Of a DNA stretch of 30,213 nt, positions 1-8,616 are shown piece by piece. The translations under genes and the position numbers were made by a program. The notes beneath the pieces were generated by a model, which saw only the letters and a list, made by a program, of their open reading frames with translations, made no database searches and was not told where the DNA came from. How positions within the stretch are numbered: position 1 is the stretch's first letter; each line of letters begins with the position of its first letter. Source of the DNA: an uncultured Garciella sp. (GTDB taxonomy: Bacteria; Bacillota; Clostridia; Eubacteriales; Garciellaceae); the NCBI GenBank assembly GCA_900555725.1, contig USMD01000010.1, positions 1-30,213 on the forward strand, given 5' to 3'.

Positions 1-41
1 GCGTAAGATCGTCGGCAGCGTCAGATGTGTATAAGAGACAG
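1..41 (+). other. Nextera i5-side sequencing adapter with index
   Basis: This is not genomic sequence. Positions 9-22 are the Nextera read-1 tail TCGTCGGCAGCGTC and 23-41 are the Tn5 mosaic end AGATGTGTATAAGAGACAG used in transposase library kits. Positions 1-8, GCGTAAGA, match the i5 index I remember as S517. The adapter creates an artificial GTG start at 27 that by chance is in frame with the truncated gene that follows. Native sequence begins at 42. Confidence 0.98.
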
Positions 42-287
42 GTTCTCATTACAAAAGATAAGGATGTATATTATAGTGAAGCCCCAAAAGGAAAGCTTGT
101 AAATTCTGTGGGCTCAGGAGATTCTATGGTAGCTGGTTTTATGGCAGGGTTTTTAGAGACGGGTAATTATGAATATGCATTAAAAATGGGTACTTGTGCT
201 GGAAGTGCAAGTGCATTTTCAGAAAATTTGGCTACTAGAGAGAAGGTAGATCATTTAATGAAGAAAATTGGAAGAACAGATTATTAA
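42..287 (+). CDS. fruK: 1-phosphofructokinase, C-terminal fragment (cut by contig end)
   Basis: This is the last 81 residues of a PfkB-family sugar kinase that phosphorylates fructose 1-phosphate to fructose 1,6-bisphosphate. The PfkB signature NSVGSGDSMVAGFMAG is visible; its GxGD motif carries the catalytic Asp and the anion hole. The family is about 300 residues long, so roughly 220 N-terminal residues lie off the contig. The gene ends 42 bases before fruA, the usual fruK-fruA operon order, which favours fruK over other PfkB kinases such as tagatose-6-phosphate kinase (LacC). The first five residues of the open frame (MYKRQ) are adapter-encoded and must be ignored. Confidence 0.88.
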   Translation, partial: VLITKDKDVYYSEAPKGKLVNSVGSGDSMVAGFMAGFLETGNYEYALKMGTCAGSASAFSENLATREKVDHLMKKIGRTDY

Positions 288-329
288 TTATAAAAAGATT
301 ATCAAAATAGGAAAAAGGGAGGAGTTTCT

Positions 330-2258
330 ATGAAGATCACAGATTTACTAGACAAAAATAGTATTAGCTTAAATGCTAAAGTAAATAGTAAAAAGGAAGT
401 CATTGATGAATTGGTTGCCCTTATGGAAAAGAGCGGAAAATTAAATGATGTAGAAGCCTATAGAAAACTTGTGTTTGCAAGAGAAGAACAAGGAACTACG
501 GGAGTAGGAAATGGGGTGGCAATCCCCCATGGAAAAGGAGATTGTGTTATCACTCCTGGACTTAGTGCAATGGTAGTAAAAAAAGGAGTTGATTTTGAAT
601 CTTTAGATGGTGCTCCCGTTGAATTAATATTTTTAATAGCTGCTCCAAATACCGAAGATAATGTTCACTTAAATTTACTTAGTAAATTGGCGACTTTGCT
701 CATGGATGAAAATTTTGTAGAGCAATTAAAAAATGCTAAATCTGAAGAGGAATTTTTAAATATTATTAGTGAAGCAGAAAAAACCAAGAAAGAAAAAGAA
801 AACGTTATATCTTCTACTCAAGCGGTAAATCAAAAATCAGAATTTGAGAAAAAGATATTAGCGGTTACAGCCTGTCCTACTGGAATAGCTCATACCTATA
901 TGGCAGCAGAAAGTTTAGAAAAAGAAGCAAAAAAACTAGGAATATCTATGAAAGTAGAAACTAGAGGTTCTGGAGGAGCGAAAAATGTTTTAACTGATAA
1001 AGAAATTAAACAGGCAGATGCAATTATTGTAGCGGCGGATACAAAGGTTCCTATGGATCGATTTGCTGGGAAAAAGGTTATCGAAGTACAAGTATCTGAT
1101 GGAATAAATAAGGCAAAAGAGTTAATTCAAAAAGCCATATCTGGTAATATTCCAATCTATCATGCAAAAAATGGATCTTATGAGAAAACTGTAGAAATTT
1201 CACAAAAGAGCAACAAAGGACATCAAGTGTATAAACATTTAATGAATGGAATATCGCATATGCTTCCTTTTGTGGTTGGTGGAGGTATATTAATTGCCGT
1301 CGCCTTTTTAATCGATAGTTTAACAGCGGACGTATCTACTACTAATGAAATTGCAAATCTAGGAACCATTACTAGTGGAGCATCTTTCTTTAAAGGCTTA
1401 GGGGATCTTGCTTTTGGTTTTATGCTCCCTATTCTTTCAGGATATATTGCTATGAGTATTGCAGATAGACCTGGCCTAGCAGTAGGTTTTGTTGGAGGTG
1501 CCCTTGCTAAAAATGGAACTTCTGGTTTTTTAGGGGCATTAATCATTGGATTTATTGCAGGGTATATAGTTATTTTCCTAAAAAAACTTTTTTCTAAGTT
1601 ACCCCATAGTTTAGAGGGAATCAAACCTGTATTATTATATCCTGTTTTTGGGATTTTGCTGGTTGGTGGAATAATGACATTTATTATTGAACCTCCTGTA
1701 GGAGCTCTTAATGTTACTTTAAATAATGCCCTTAAAGGGATGAATACATCTAGTAAAGTGATTTTGGGAATGTTATTAGGTGGAATGATGGCTGTTGATT
1801 TAGGAGGGCCTATGAATAAGGCCGCTTATGTCTTTGGAACTGCTTCTATTGCTGCAGGTAATTATGAGATCATGGCAGCAGTTATGATGGGAGGGATGAT
1901 TCCTCCATGTGCGATTGCTTTAGCAACTATTTTATTTAAGAATAAATTTACGGAAAGTGAAAAGAAAGCTGGGCCGACAAACTTTATTATGGGATTGGCA
2001 TTTATATCGGAGGGAGCTATTCCTTTTGCCGCTGCTGATCCATTACGGGTTTTACCATCATTGATTATAGGTTCTGCTGTGGGAGGAGCTTTATCTATGA
2101 TGTTTGATTGTACTCTTATGGCACCACATGGTGGTATTTTCGTATTTCCTGTAGTAGGAAATCCATTATTCTATTTACTTTCTCTAATTATAGGTACAAT
2201 CGTTGGTGCAGTTCTATTAGGGGTATTAAAAAAGACAGCAATAACGCAAAATGAATGA
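330..2258 (+). CDS. fruA: PTS fructose transporter, EIIABC fusion
   Basis: This fructose-specific enzyme II of the phosphotransferase system imports fructose and phosphorylates it to fructose 1-phosphate, the substrate of FruK just upstream. The 642 residues hold three domains in order. EIIA occupies about 1-150, with the phospho-acceptor His67 in GVAIPHGK. EIIB occupies about 172-275, with phospho-Cys182 in the TACPTGIAHTYMA motif. The membrane EIIC domain runs from about 300 to the end, with multiple hydrophobic helices and the GGPMNKAAY segment typical of fructose EIIC. The A-B-C order matches Bacillus FruA. The start is supported by GGGAGGAG at 316-323, seven bases before ATG. No fruR regulator is visible because the contig begins inside fruK. 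Confidence 0.96.
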   Translation: MKITDLLDKNSISLNAKVNSKKEVIDELVALMEKSGKLNDVEAYRKLVFAREEQGTTGVGNGVAIPHGKGDCVITPGLSAMVVKKGVDFESLDGAPVELIFLIAAPNTEDNVHLNLLSKLATLLMDENFVEQLKNAKSEEEFLNIISEAEKTKKEKENVISSTQAVNQKSEFEKKILAVTACPTGIAHTYMAAESLEKEAKKLGISMKVETRGSGGAKNVLTDKEIKQADAIIVAADTKVPMDRFAGKKVIEVQVSDGINKAKELIQKAISGNIPIYHAKNGSYEKTVEISQKSNKGHQVYKHLMNGISHMLPFVVGGGILIAVAFLIDSLTADVSTTNEIANLGTITSGASFFKGLGDLAFGFMLPILSGYIAMSIADRPGLAVGFVGGALAKNGTSGFLGALIIGFIAGYIVIFLKKLFSKLPHSLEGIKPVLLYPVFGILLVGGIMTFIIEPPVGALNVTLNNALKGMNTSSKVILGMLLGGMMAVDLGGPMNKAAYVFGTASIAAGNYEIMAAVMMGGMIPPCAIALATILFKNKFTESEKKAGPTNFIMGLAFISEGAIPFAAADPLRVLPSLIIGSAVGGALSMMFDCTLMAPHGGIFVFPVVGNPLFYLLSLIIGTIVGAVLLGVLKKTAITQNE

Positions 2259-2383
2259 AATAATTTCCTAAATGAATAAACTTATAAATAAAGATTAATT
2301 GCTAAGTCATCATTTAGTATTTTTATTGTGATACTTTTACTAAGATTACAATAGGGGATAGATGATTCATAGAATAGCGACTT

Positions 2384-2431
2384 AATGCCCTCTTTTTACC
2401 ATAATAAAATCAAGGTAGAAAAAGAGGGCAT
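2384..2431. terminator. Large inverted repeat between convergent genes, possible terminator
   Basis: Arms at 2384-2400 and 2414-2431 pair over a 14-base perfect block (AATGCCCTCTTTTT with AAAAAGAGGGCATT). A bulged G and four more pairs (TACC/GGTA) close a 13-base loop. It lies between the 3' ends of fruA and the convergent protease gene, so a bidirectional transcription end is likely. However, the T-run lies inside the stem and no long U-tract follows on either strand, so it is not a textbook intrinsic terminator. Confidence 0.55.
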
Positions 2432-2481
2432 TTGTGAAGCAGTGAAATGAACATTTATTCCCTTTTTATTTGTAAACTATA

Positions 2482-3726
2482 TTATTGAAATTCATTAGTA
2501 AGTAAACTCTCAATGTCCAACACTCCCTTACCCTGGACATTTTTTCCTAAATGAAGACTCTTACAGGACATTTCTAGGGCTAGTTTTACCTCATCTGGGG
2601 AAAATTCTGGGCATTTTTCCAATAGTAATGCCACTGTCCCTGCTACGATAGAAGAAGATACTGAAGTACCTGTAAAGGATAGGTAGGGGGTGGTCAAAAT
2701 ATCTTTTTTCCCCTTAGAAGGACTATATTGGGGATCACAATAAAGGGAGGTAATATTTTTCCCTGGGACAACGAGGTCTGGCTTATTCTCTCCTGCAAAG
2801 GTAGGCCCCCTACTGGAAAAGTCACAAACTGCTTGGGGCATATTTTCATAGGCATTTTTTAAACAGCTTCCCACGGTAATGACACTCTCTGAGCTACCGG
2901 GGGATGCGATAGAAGCCTTATAGGGTCCGTTATTTCCAGCAGCACAGATTACCACCAATCCTTCCTGCCATAACTTTTCTACAGCCTTTATCAGAGGATC
3001 CTGTTTTAAAGGATAGGTATGATAGACCCCAAAGGGAATATGGACAATTCGAATATGATATTGTTCTTTGTTGTCTAATACCCACTGCAAAGCCTTCAGA
3101 GTATTTTTTACATCCCCTGTTCCCTTTTCATCTAAGCATTTTAATCCAACTAAAAGAGCATCCGGGGCGATGCCTTTGTATTGCCCCTTTGATAGTACAC
3201 CATTTCCTGCCATACAACCGGCACAATGGGTTCCATGACCATTGTCATCATAGGGACTAGAGTATTCATCTACAAAATCCTTAAAAAAGAGGATTCTATT
3301 TTTAGGACGGATCAAATCTCCATGAGGATAAATGCCCGTATCTAAATGAGCAATAGTAATGTTACGTCCTGTAATTCCATATCGATTGACCTGATAGGCT
3401 CCCAAATTACTACTGGTATGATTCATAAAGGCAAAAACCTTATGATTCATGGAAAGATAAGTAAGAATAGGGATGTTTAGGATGTCTTTGATTTTTGAAA
3501 CTGGAGCCGATAGAGAATATCCATTAATAATGGGGAAATAAGTAATCTCTCTACAGCCTAATCTTTTTAATTTTCTTTCAAAGGAATTAGAAAAGTCTCC
3601 TTGGATTTGCAAAATTAAAGGAATAAAAGTCAAAGGGTAATCTTTTAAACTCCATAAAATGCAAGGTTCGATTTTACTTTTATGATTGGTACTTAAGAAT
3701 TGTAACAAATTGGATACTTTTTTCAT
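2482..3726 (-). CDS. Subtilisin-like serine protease (S8 family)
   Basis: This is a 414-residue peptidase of the subtilase family. The catalytic triad is readable: Asp129 in IAHLDTGIYPHGD, His164 in NGHGTHCAG and Ser355 in FTGTSVSSSIVAG. Asn265 in CAAGNNG is the oxyanion-hole residue. Residues 1-115 look like an inhibitor-type prodomain. I see no signal peptide, so an intracellular or AprX-like role is plausible. The nucleophile block departs from the usual GTSMA(S/T)P: Met, Ala and Pro are replaced by Val, Ser and Ser. Upstream GGGAGGAA is correctly spaced before ATG. The gene is transcribed away from a second putative protease, but no shared substrate can be inferred. Confidence 0.9.
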   Translation of the reverse strand: MKKVSNLLQFLSTNHKSKIEPCILWSLKDYPLTFIPLILQIQGDFSNSFERKLKRLGCREITYFPIINGYSLSAPVSKIKDILNIPILTYLSMNHKVFAFMNHTSSNLGAYQVNRYGITGRNITIAHLDTGIYPHGDLIRPKNRILFFKDFVDEYSSPYDDNGHGTHCAGCMAGNGVLSKGQYKGIAPDALLVGLKCLDEKGTGDVKNTLKALQWVLDNKEQYHIRIVHIPFGVYHTYPLKQDPLIKAVEKLWQEGLVVICAAGNNGPYKASIASPGSSESVITVGSCLKNAYENMPQAVCDFSSRGPTFAGENKPDLVVPGKNITSLYCDPQYSPSKGKKDILTTPYLSFTGTSVSSSIVAGTVALLLEKCPEFSPDEVKLALEMSCKSLHLGKNVQGKGVLDIESLLTNEFQ

Positions 3727-3834
3727 GGAAGTTCCTCCCTGAAATTTTCTTCTTTATTACTAGTTTATGTAAAAGGGGAAAAACAGTGACTGCTAACGGA
3801 TGATATTGCCAATGAAGTTTACATAATATTTTTG

Positions 3835-3840
3835 TATAAT
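3835..3840 (+). promoter_or_regulatory. Candidate -10 box for the metallopeptidase gene
   Basis: A perfect TATAAT lies 37 bases before the start at 3877, in the divergent gap between the two protease genes. The nearest -35-like hexamer, TTTACA at 3818-3823, is only 11 bases upstream. That is too close for a normal sigma-A promoter, so only the -10 is supported. Confidence 0.35.
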
Positions 3841-3876
3841 AGAGGATAGGACTTTCAATAAAAGGGGGGAGAAAAT

Positions 3877-4710
3877 ATGGAAAGGAAGAGAGTTTCTAAC
3901 AGGGGGAAAAAAATCATTTTATTTCTTTTTTCTATCTTGGTAATATTTTTACTATTTTCAGGTACTATTATAAAGGAAGTAGAAAAAGTATCTAGTGATT
4001 TTATTATTGCAAACTTAGAGGATTATAAAAGTAGGAAAATAGGGAATATGACCTTTCATTTTAAAGAAGAAAATGGATACAATTTAGAAGAAGTTTCTAA
4101 TATTGCCCAAGAAATGATTGAAAAAGTGAATAAAAATTTTGGAAAGGAAGATGCAGAATCTTTCCATGTGGTGATTTATCCTAATTCCATGGAAATGAAT
4201 CGTGGGTTAAGACTACCTTCCGGTGAAAACACCTTAGGTGCTTATTATGGAAATAACATTTTTTTACTTTCCCCTAGCCAATTAAGCGAAGCTAATTCAC
4301 CCTTTAAAAATGTATTTCTCCATGAATATACCCATCTATTAGTGGAAGAAAAGACAAAGGGAAATCATCCTGTTTGGTTTACTGAAGGGGTTGCCCTTTA
4401 TCAAGAATATATGATTACAGACTATGAATGGGGAAAAGGAGTAGTCTATAATCAGTTTCCCTATAGTTTGAGTCAATTGGAGAAGGAATTTTATCAACTG
4501 GATACCTTTCAGGCTTATCGTTCTTCTTTTTTAAGGGTAAGGTTTTTAGCAGAGGAATACGGAGAAGAATCTATCCTTAAAATTATAGAAGAATTAGGAA
4601 ATGGGAAAACAATCCAAGATGCCATGGAAAGTGTCTTAAAAAAAGAAAATAATACTATAGAAAATGAGTTTAGACTATGGTATCAATATAATTTTTATGA
4701 TAAACTTTAG
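3877..4710 (+). CDS. Membrane-anchored MA-clan zinc metallopeptidase
   Basis: This 277-residue protein has a basic N-terminus and one hydrophobic segment at about 13-32, indicating a signal anchor with the rest outside the membrane. The zinc site is HEYTH (His149, Glu150, His153) followed by WFTEGVALYQEY, where Glu170 is the probable third ligand. This spacing is typical of peptidase MA-like (gluzincin) families. The start is supported by AAAGGGGGGAG at about 3861-3871. The substrate is unknown. It is divergent from the subtilase gene and ends shortly before tandem hairpins that separate it from murA. Confidence 0.8.
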   Translation: MERKRVSNRGKKIILFLFSILVIFLLFSGTIIKEVEKVSSDFIIANLEDYKSRKIGNMTFHFKEENGYNLEEVSNIAQEMIEKVNKNFGKEDAESFHVVIYPNSMEMNRGLRLPSGENTLGAYYGNNIFLLSPSQLSEANSPFKNVFLHEYTHLLVEEKTKGNHPVWFTEGVALYQEYMITDYEWGKGVVYNQFPYSLSQLEKEFYQLDTFQAYRSSFLRVRFLAEEYGEESILKIIEELGNGKTIQDAMESVLKKENNTIENEFRLWYQYNFYDKL

Positions 4711-4759
4711 TAGGTGAACAATACCTACCACTTTAAGGCACAAGAATTGTGCCTTAAAG
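4710..4759 (+). terminator. Two adjacent hairpins after the metallopeptidase gene
   Basis: The first hairpin is GTAGGT (4710-4715) with ACCTAC (4723-4728). The second has a perfect 13-bp stem, CTTTAAGGCACAA (4731-4743) and its complement (4747-4759), closed by a three-base GAA loop. No proper U-tract follows, only CTTTAAAAATTG. The stem strength and position suggest a terminator or transcript-end structure, with a possible regulatory role for murA just downstream. Confidence 0.5.
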
Positions 4760-4823
4760 CTTTAAAAATTGAAATTAGGAGCAAAATATAATAGATACAT
4801 ATGGATGAAGGGATGATAGTGAG

Positions 4824-6080
4824 ATGGAAAAATTACTTATAAAAGGTGGAAAAAGACTTCAAGGCAAAATAAGAATCGGTGGAGCTAAAAATGCAGCGGT
4901 AGCAATTTTACCCGCTACAATTTTATCGGAGGATACTTGTTATATTGACAATTTACCTAATATAAATGATGTAAGACAATTAAAGAATATATTATTAGAC
5001 CTTGGGGCTGAGATAGAGCAGGATCATTATTCTAAAATGAAAGTTAATACAGCGACTATTCATAGAATTGAAGCCTTAGGGGATAACCCCCAAAGTTTGA
5101 GAGCCTCTTATTATTTTTTAGGGGCTTTGCTAGGAAGGTTTGGCAAGGCAGCGGTATCCCTCCCCGGAGGTTGTAATATTGGAGTGCGCCCCATTGATCA
5201 ACATATCAAGGGCTTCGAGGCTTTAGGGGCAAAAGTCACGATTGAACATGGGGTGGTATATGCAAAGGCCGATGAATTAAAAGGAACAGCTATTTTTCTA
5301 GATGTGGTGAGTGTGGGGGCTACCATTAATATTATGTTAGCAGCCAGTAGGGCAAAGGGGATTACAACCATAGAGAATGCAGCTAAGGAGCCTCATGTGG
5401 TGGATGTAGCTAACTTCTTAAATTCCATAGGGGCAAATATCAAAGGAGCAGGGACAGATGTGATCCGTATTAATGGGGTAGATCACATGCATGGATCCGA
5501 ATACAGTGTCATTCCTGATCAAATAGAAGCGGGAACCTATATGTTAGCAGCTGCAGCTACAAAGGGGGATGTTTTTATTGAAAATATTATCCCAAAACAT
5601 TTAGAATCTATTACTGCTAAGTTGGAAGAAATGGGAGTTCAGATAAAAAAATATGATGATAGTATTCGAATTTTAGGTGCAGATCATTTAAAGCATGTTA
5701 ATATAAAAACTCAACCCTATCCAGGATTTCCAACAGATTTACAGCAGCCTATGACCGTCCTTCTATCCATTGCCGATGGGACAAGTATTGCCACAGAAAG
5801 TATTTGGGAAAATAGATTTCTCCATGTGGATGAACTAAAAAGAATGGGAGCCAGTATAAAGGTAGAAGGAAGGACGGCAATCATAGATGGGGTGAAAAGG
5901 CTTTCAGGAACGGAAGTGAAGGCTACGGATTTACGGGCTGGAGCTGCTATGGTTATAGCTGGACTAGTTGCTGAAGGAGAAACGTTAGTAGGAAATTTAA
6001 TTCATATTGATCGGGGCTATGAAGAACTAGAAGAAAAAATGCGAAGTCTAGGAGCAGATATCCAGAGGATTGATGTTTAA
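4824..6080 (+). CDS. murA: UDP-N-acetylglucosamine 1-carboxyvinyltransferase
   Basis: MurA catalyses the first committed step of peptidoglycan synthesis, transferring enolpyruvate from PEP to UDP-GlcNAc in the cytoplasm. The protein has 418 residues, the usual length. Lys22-Asn23 of the substrate-binding KNA motif is present, as is the active-site Cys117 in PGGCNIGVRPIDQH, the residue alkylated by fosfomycin in this family. The TDLQQPM segment carries the catalytic Asp region. Low-GC Gram-positives often have two paralogues (MurA/MurZ), and I cannot tell which this is without the rest of the genome. It is separated from walJ by only two bases, so the two are certainly co-transcribed. Confidence 0.95.
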   Translation: MEKLLIKGGKRLQGKIRIGGAKNAAVAILPATILSEDTCYIDNLPNINDVRQLKNILLDLGAEIEQDHYSKMKVNTATIHRIEALGDNPQSLRASYYFLGALLGRFGKAAVSLPGGCNIGVRPIDQHIKGFEALGAKVTIEHGVVYAKADELKGTAIFLDVVSVGATINIMLAASRAKGITTIENAAKEPHVVDVANFLNSIGANIKGAGTDVIRINGVDHMHGSEYSVIPDQIEAGTYMLAAAATKGDVFIENIIPKHLESITAKLEEMGVQIKKYDDSIRILGADHLKHVNIKTQPYPGFPTDLQQPMTVLLSIADGTSIATESIWENRFLHVDELKRMGASIKVEGRTAIIDGVKRLSGTEVKATDLRAGAAMVIAGLVAEGETLVGNLIHIDRGYEELEEKMRSLGADIQRIDV

Positions 6081-6082
6081 AG

Positions 6083-6871
6083 ATGAAGATTTGTAGTATA
6101 GCCAGTGGAAGCAGTGGGAATTGTATCTATGTAGAAGACTCAAAAACTAAATTATTAATTGATGTAGGTATTAGTGGTAAAAGAGTAACAAATGGACTTA
6201 GTCAAATAGGGGTAGATGGAAGGGAACTCGATGGGATATTGGTTACCCATGATCATGAAGACCATATTAAAGGAGTAGGAATTTTATCTAGAAAGTATGA
6301 TCTTCCTATTTATGTTAATGAAGGTACTTGGGAAGTGATGAAGGATAGTATAGGGAAAATACACCCTAAAAACGTAAAATATTTTGACAGCAAAATTCCT
6401 TTTGAAATAAAGGATTTTCGTATAGAGCCCTTTTCGATTTCCCATGATGCCAAAGATCCAGTGGGGTTTAGTATCTATGGACAAAATAAAAAAATGAGTA
6501 TTGCTACAGATTTAGGGTATATTAATAACAATATTTTCGAAAAATTATATGGTGCAGATATGGTTCTTTTAGAGGCAAATCATGACGTACAAATGCTAAA
6601 AGTTGGCCCTTATCCCTACTATTTAAAGAGGCGAATTTTAGGAGAAGAAGGCCATCTTTCCAATGAAAGCGCAGGAAATGCTTTAGTTCATCTTGTAGAA
6701 AAAGGATTAGAACAGGTATTGCTTGCACATCTAAGTAAAAAAAATAATTTTCCGGAATTAGCCTATCAAACCGTATACAATATACTTACAGATCATAAGA
6801 TAAAGGTAGAAAAAGATGTTAGAGTAGATGTTGCCCATAGGAATAGCGTGAGTCAAGTATATTGTTTGTAA
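6083..6871 (+). CDS. walJ: WalJ/YycJ-type metallo-beta-lactamase-fold hydrolase
   Basis: This 262-residue protein has the metallo-beta-lactamase fold. The metal-binding THDHEDH motif lies near residue 55, and the N-terminus MKICSIASGSSGN is characteristic of YycJ/WalJ. In Bacillus this gene belongs to the walRK operon and has been linked to coordinating cell division with DNA replication; the molecular substrate is not settled. Its position right after murA and just before an htrA homologue and rlmH matches the conserved tail of that operon. The two-component genes walR and walK are not present here. Confidence 0.9.
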   Translation: MKICSIASGSSGNCIYVEDSKTKLLIDVGISGKRVTNGLSQIGVDGRELDGILVTHDHEDHIKGVGILSRKYDLPIYVNEGTWEVMKDSIGKIHPKNVKYFDSKIPFEIKDFRIEPFSISHDAKDPVGFSIYGQNKKMSIATDLGYINNNIFEKLYGADMVLLEANHDVQMLKVGPYPYYLKRRILGEEGHLSNESAGNALVHLVEKGLEQVLLAHLSKKNNFPELAYQTVYNILTDHKIKVEKDVRVDVAHRNSVSQVYCL

Positions 6872-6892
6872 TATATTTGGAGGTGATTATAA

Positions 6893-8008
6893 ATGGAGCG
6901 GTACAAACCCCCTAGGAGAAGGGCTCCTTTCTTTACAGCTATTGTGGGAGCGATTATTGGTGGATTGATTGTAGGATTACTCTCTGTATATTATATGAAT
7001 TCTCGATTTGATCAGCTTATAGGTGATAAGTCGAAAGATCCTACTAAACAACAGATTATTATAGCTAAACAGGCAGATACTACTATTCCTGAGGCAGTGG
7101 CTAAGAAAGTAAATCCTTCTGTAGTGGGAATACAGACTGTGGAAGTTTCTTTGGATTTTTTCAAGGGCCCTATACAGCAGGAGGGTGTAGGGACGGGGGT
7201 TATCGTCAGCGAGGATGGGATTATATTGACTAATCACCATGTGGTTGCCGATCATCCAAAAAGTATAACAGTACAATTAATGGATGGTCGGGAACTAGAA
7301 GCTCAAAAATTGTGGTCCAATGAAGGAATGGATCTGGCAGTAATTAAGGTGGATGCGAATAATCTTCCAGTAACTCAATTAGGGGATTCTGATAATTTAA
7401 AAGTAGGGCAGCCAGCAATTGCCATAGGAAATCCACTGGGAATGAGATTTGAAAGGACAGTGACCTCAGGGATTATCAGCGCATTGAATCGAAGCATTGC
7501 CGTGAGTGAAAGTAATATTGCAGAAGACTTGATTCAAACAGATGCTTCTATTAACCCAGGAAATAGTGGGGGTCCCCTTTTAAATAGTAAAGGAGAAGTC
7601 ATCGGAATTAATACCTATAAGGTGCAAACAGGAGAAGGAATGGGATTTGCTATTCCCATTAATGTAGCAAAACCTATTGTAAAACAAATCATTGAAAATG
7701 GAGAATTTCGACCTACAGTATTAGGAATTAGCGGCTTAGACCGGGAAATTGCAAGTTATATCAGTGAAGATTATCAAATAAAAAAGGGAATTCTCATTGT
7801 AGATATAGACTCTAGAAGTGCTGCATATAGGGCTGGATTACGGGAAGGAGATATTATTACTCATATTAACGGGAAGGAAATCAATTCCATGGTGCAATTA
7901 AGGAGTACTCTCTATCAACATCTTCCAGGGGATATTGTGAATATTACTTATCTAGATGGAAATAATGAAAAGCAAGCAGAAGTAAAGCTAAAAGAAGGAA
8001 ATTACTAG
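6893..8008 (+). CDS. htrA: HtrA-like membrane-anchored serine protease with PDZ domain
   Basis: This 371-residue S1C protease is for envelope protein quality control. A single transmembrane segment at about 12-34 follows a basic N-terminus, placing the catalytic part outside. The triad is His116 (TNHHVV), Asp147 (GMDLAVIKV) and Ser225 (NPGNSGGPL). A single PDZ domain fills about 265-371. This arrangement matches the YycK/HtrC proteins that follow walJ. The start is supported by GGAGGTGAT at 6879-6887. A terminator-like hairpin follows before rlmH, so downstream transcription is probably reduced or separately driven. Confidence 0.94.
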   Translation: MERYKPPRRRAPFFTAIVGAIIGGLIVGLLSVYYMNSRFDQLIGDKSKDPTKQQIIIAKQADTTIPEAVAKKVNPSVVGIQTVEVSLDFFKGPIQQEGVGTGVIVSEDGIILTNHHVVADHPKSITVQLMDGRELEAQKLWSNEGMDLAVIKVDANNLPVTQLGDSDNLKVGQPAIAIGNPLGMRFERTVTSGIISALNRSIAVSESNIAEDLIQTDASINPGNSGGPLLNSKGEVIGINTYKVQTGEGMGFAIPINVAKPIVKQIIENGEFRPTVLGISGLDREIASYISEDYQIKKGILIVDIDSRSAAYRAGLREGDIITHINGKEINSMVQLRSTLYQHLPGDIVNITYLDGNNEKQAEVKLKEGNY

Positions 8009-8016
8009 TTATAAAG

Positions 8017-8056
8017 AAGAGACGCCTTATTAAGAAGGTGTTTCTTTTATTATTTT
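8017..8056 (+). terminator. Intrinsic terminator after htrA
   Basis: A 12-bp stem, AAGAGACGCCTT (8017-8028) with AAGGTGTTTCTT (8035-8046), contains two G-U pairs and a six-base loop. It is followed by a T-rich run to about 8056. It ends the murA-walJ-htrA unit, at least partially, before rlmH. Confidence 0.72.
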
Positions 8057-8083
8057 CTTGGATATTAAGAGAGGATTGTTTCA

Positions 8084-8557
8084 ATGAGAATAGAGATTAT
8101 AGCAGTGGGAAAATTAAAGGAAGATTACCTAAGGGATGCTCTTAAATACTATACCAAGAAGATTCAAAAACATAGTCTAGAGATCATAGAGGTACCCGAT
8201 GAAAAAGCCCCAGAGAGTTATAGCGCCATAGAGATAGAGAAAGTGAAAAGAAAAGAAGGACAAAAAATTTTATCCTATATTAGCAATTATTCCTATGTTT
8301 TTGCTCTAGACATTTTGGGTAAAAACTATACTACTAAGATGTTGGGAAAAACCATACAAAAAGTTAATAATATGGGTTTTAGTCAAATAATATTTATAAT
8401 AGGTGGTTCCAATGGATTATCCCCAGAGGTTTTACAAAGGGCTCAGGAAAAAATCTCTTTTTCTCCTATGACCTTTCCTCATCAACTTATGAGGGTAATC
8501 CTGGTGGAACAAATAGAGAAGATACAAGAAGATATTTTGAAATATGAAAAATTATAG
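8084..8557 (+). CDS. rlmH: 23S rRNA pseudouridine-1915 N3-methyltransferase
   Basis: RlmH (SPOUT family) methylates pseudouridine 1915 of 23S rRNA in helix 69 on the assembled 70S ribosome. The 157 residues match the normal length of about 159. The family hallmark FIIGGSNGLSPEV, part of the knotted SAM-binding region, is clear, as is the C-terminal FPHQLMRVILVEQIYR-like segment (here ending EQIEKIQEDI). It follows walJ and htrA as in many Firmicutes. This gene is the SCCmec insertion site in staphylococci, but I see no att-like duplication here. Confidence 0.95.
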   Translation: MRIEIIAVGKLKEDYLRDALKYYTKKIQKHSLEIIEVPDEKAPESYSAIEIEKVKRKEGQKILSYISNYSYVFALDILGKNYTTKMLGKTIQKVNNMGFSQIIFIIGGSNGLSPEVLQRAQEKISFSPMTFPHQLMRVILVEQIEKIQEDILKYEKL

Positions 8558-8616
8558 TACAATAGAAGGGAATCAAAAATTTAAAACCAAGTCAAAAGTT
8601 GGAGTGAATAAAAATT

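Noticed and set aside
27..41. GTG start and residues MYKRQ for the first gene
   Set aside because: They are encoded by the Tn5 mosaic-end adapter; the in-frame join is accidental.
1223..1624. 133-codon minus-strand ORF within fruA
   Set aside because: Shadow of the EIIC coding frame; composition and lack of RBS argue against a gene.
4769..4792. murA promoter TTGAAA ... TATAAT
   Set aside because: The spacer is only 12 bases; the TATAAT may still be a -10, but the pair is not a valid promoter.
8520..8557. SCC-type integration site at the 3' end of rlmH
   Set aside because: No staphylococcal att core, direct repeat or recombinase gene is present.
8560..8616. CtsR operator before the clpE gene
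   Set aside because: There are AATCAAA and AGTCAAA fragments, but not the tandem GGTCAAA heptads with three-base spacing.
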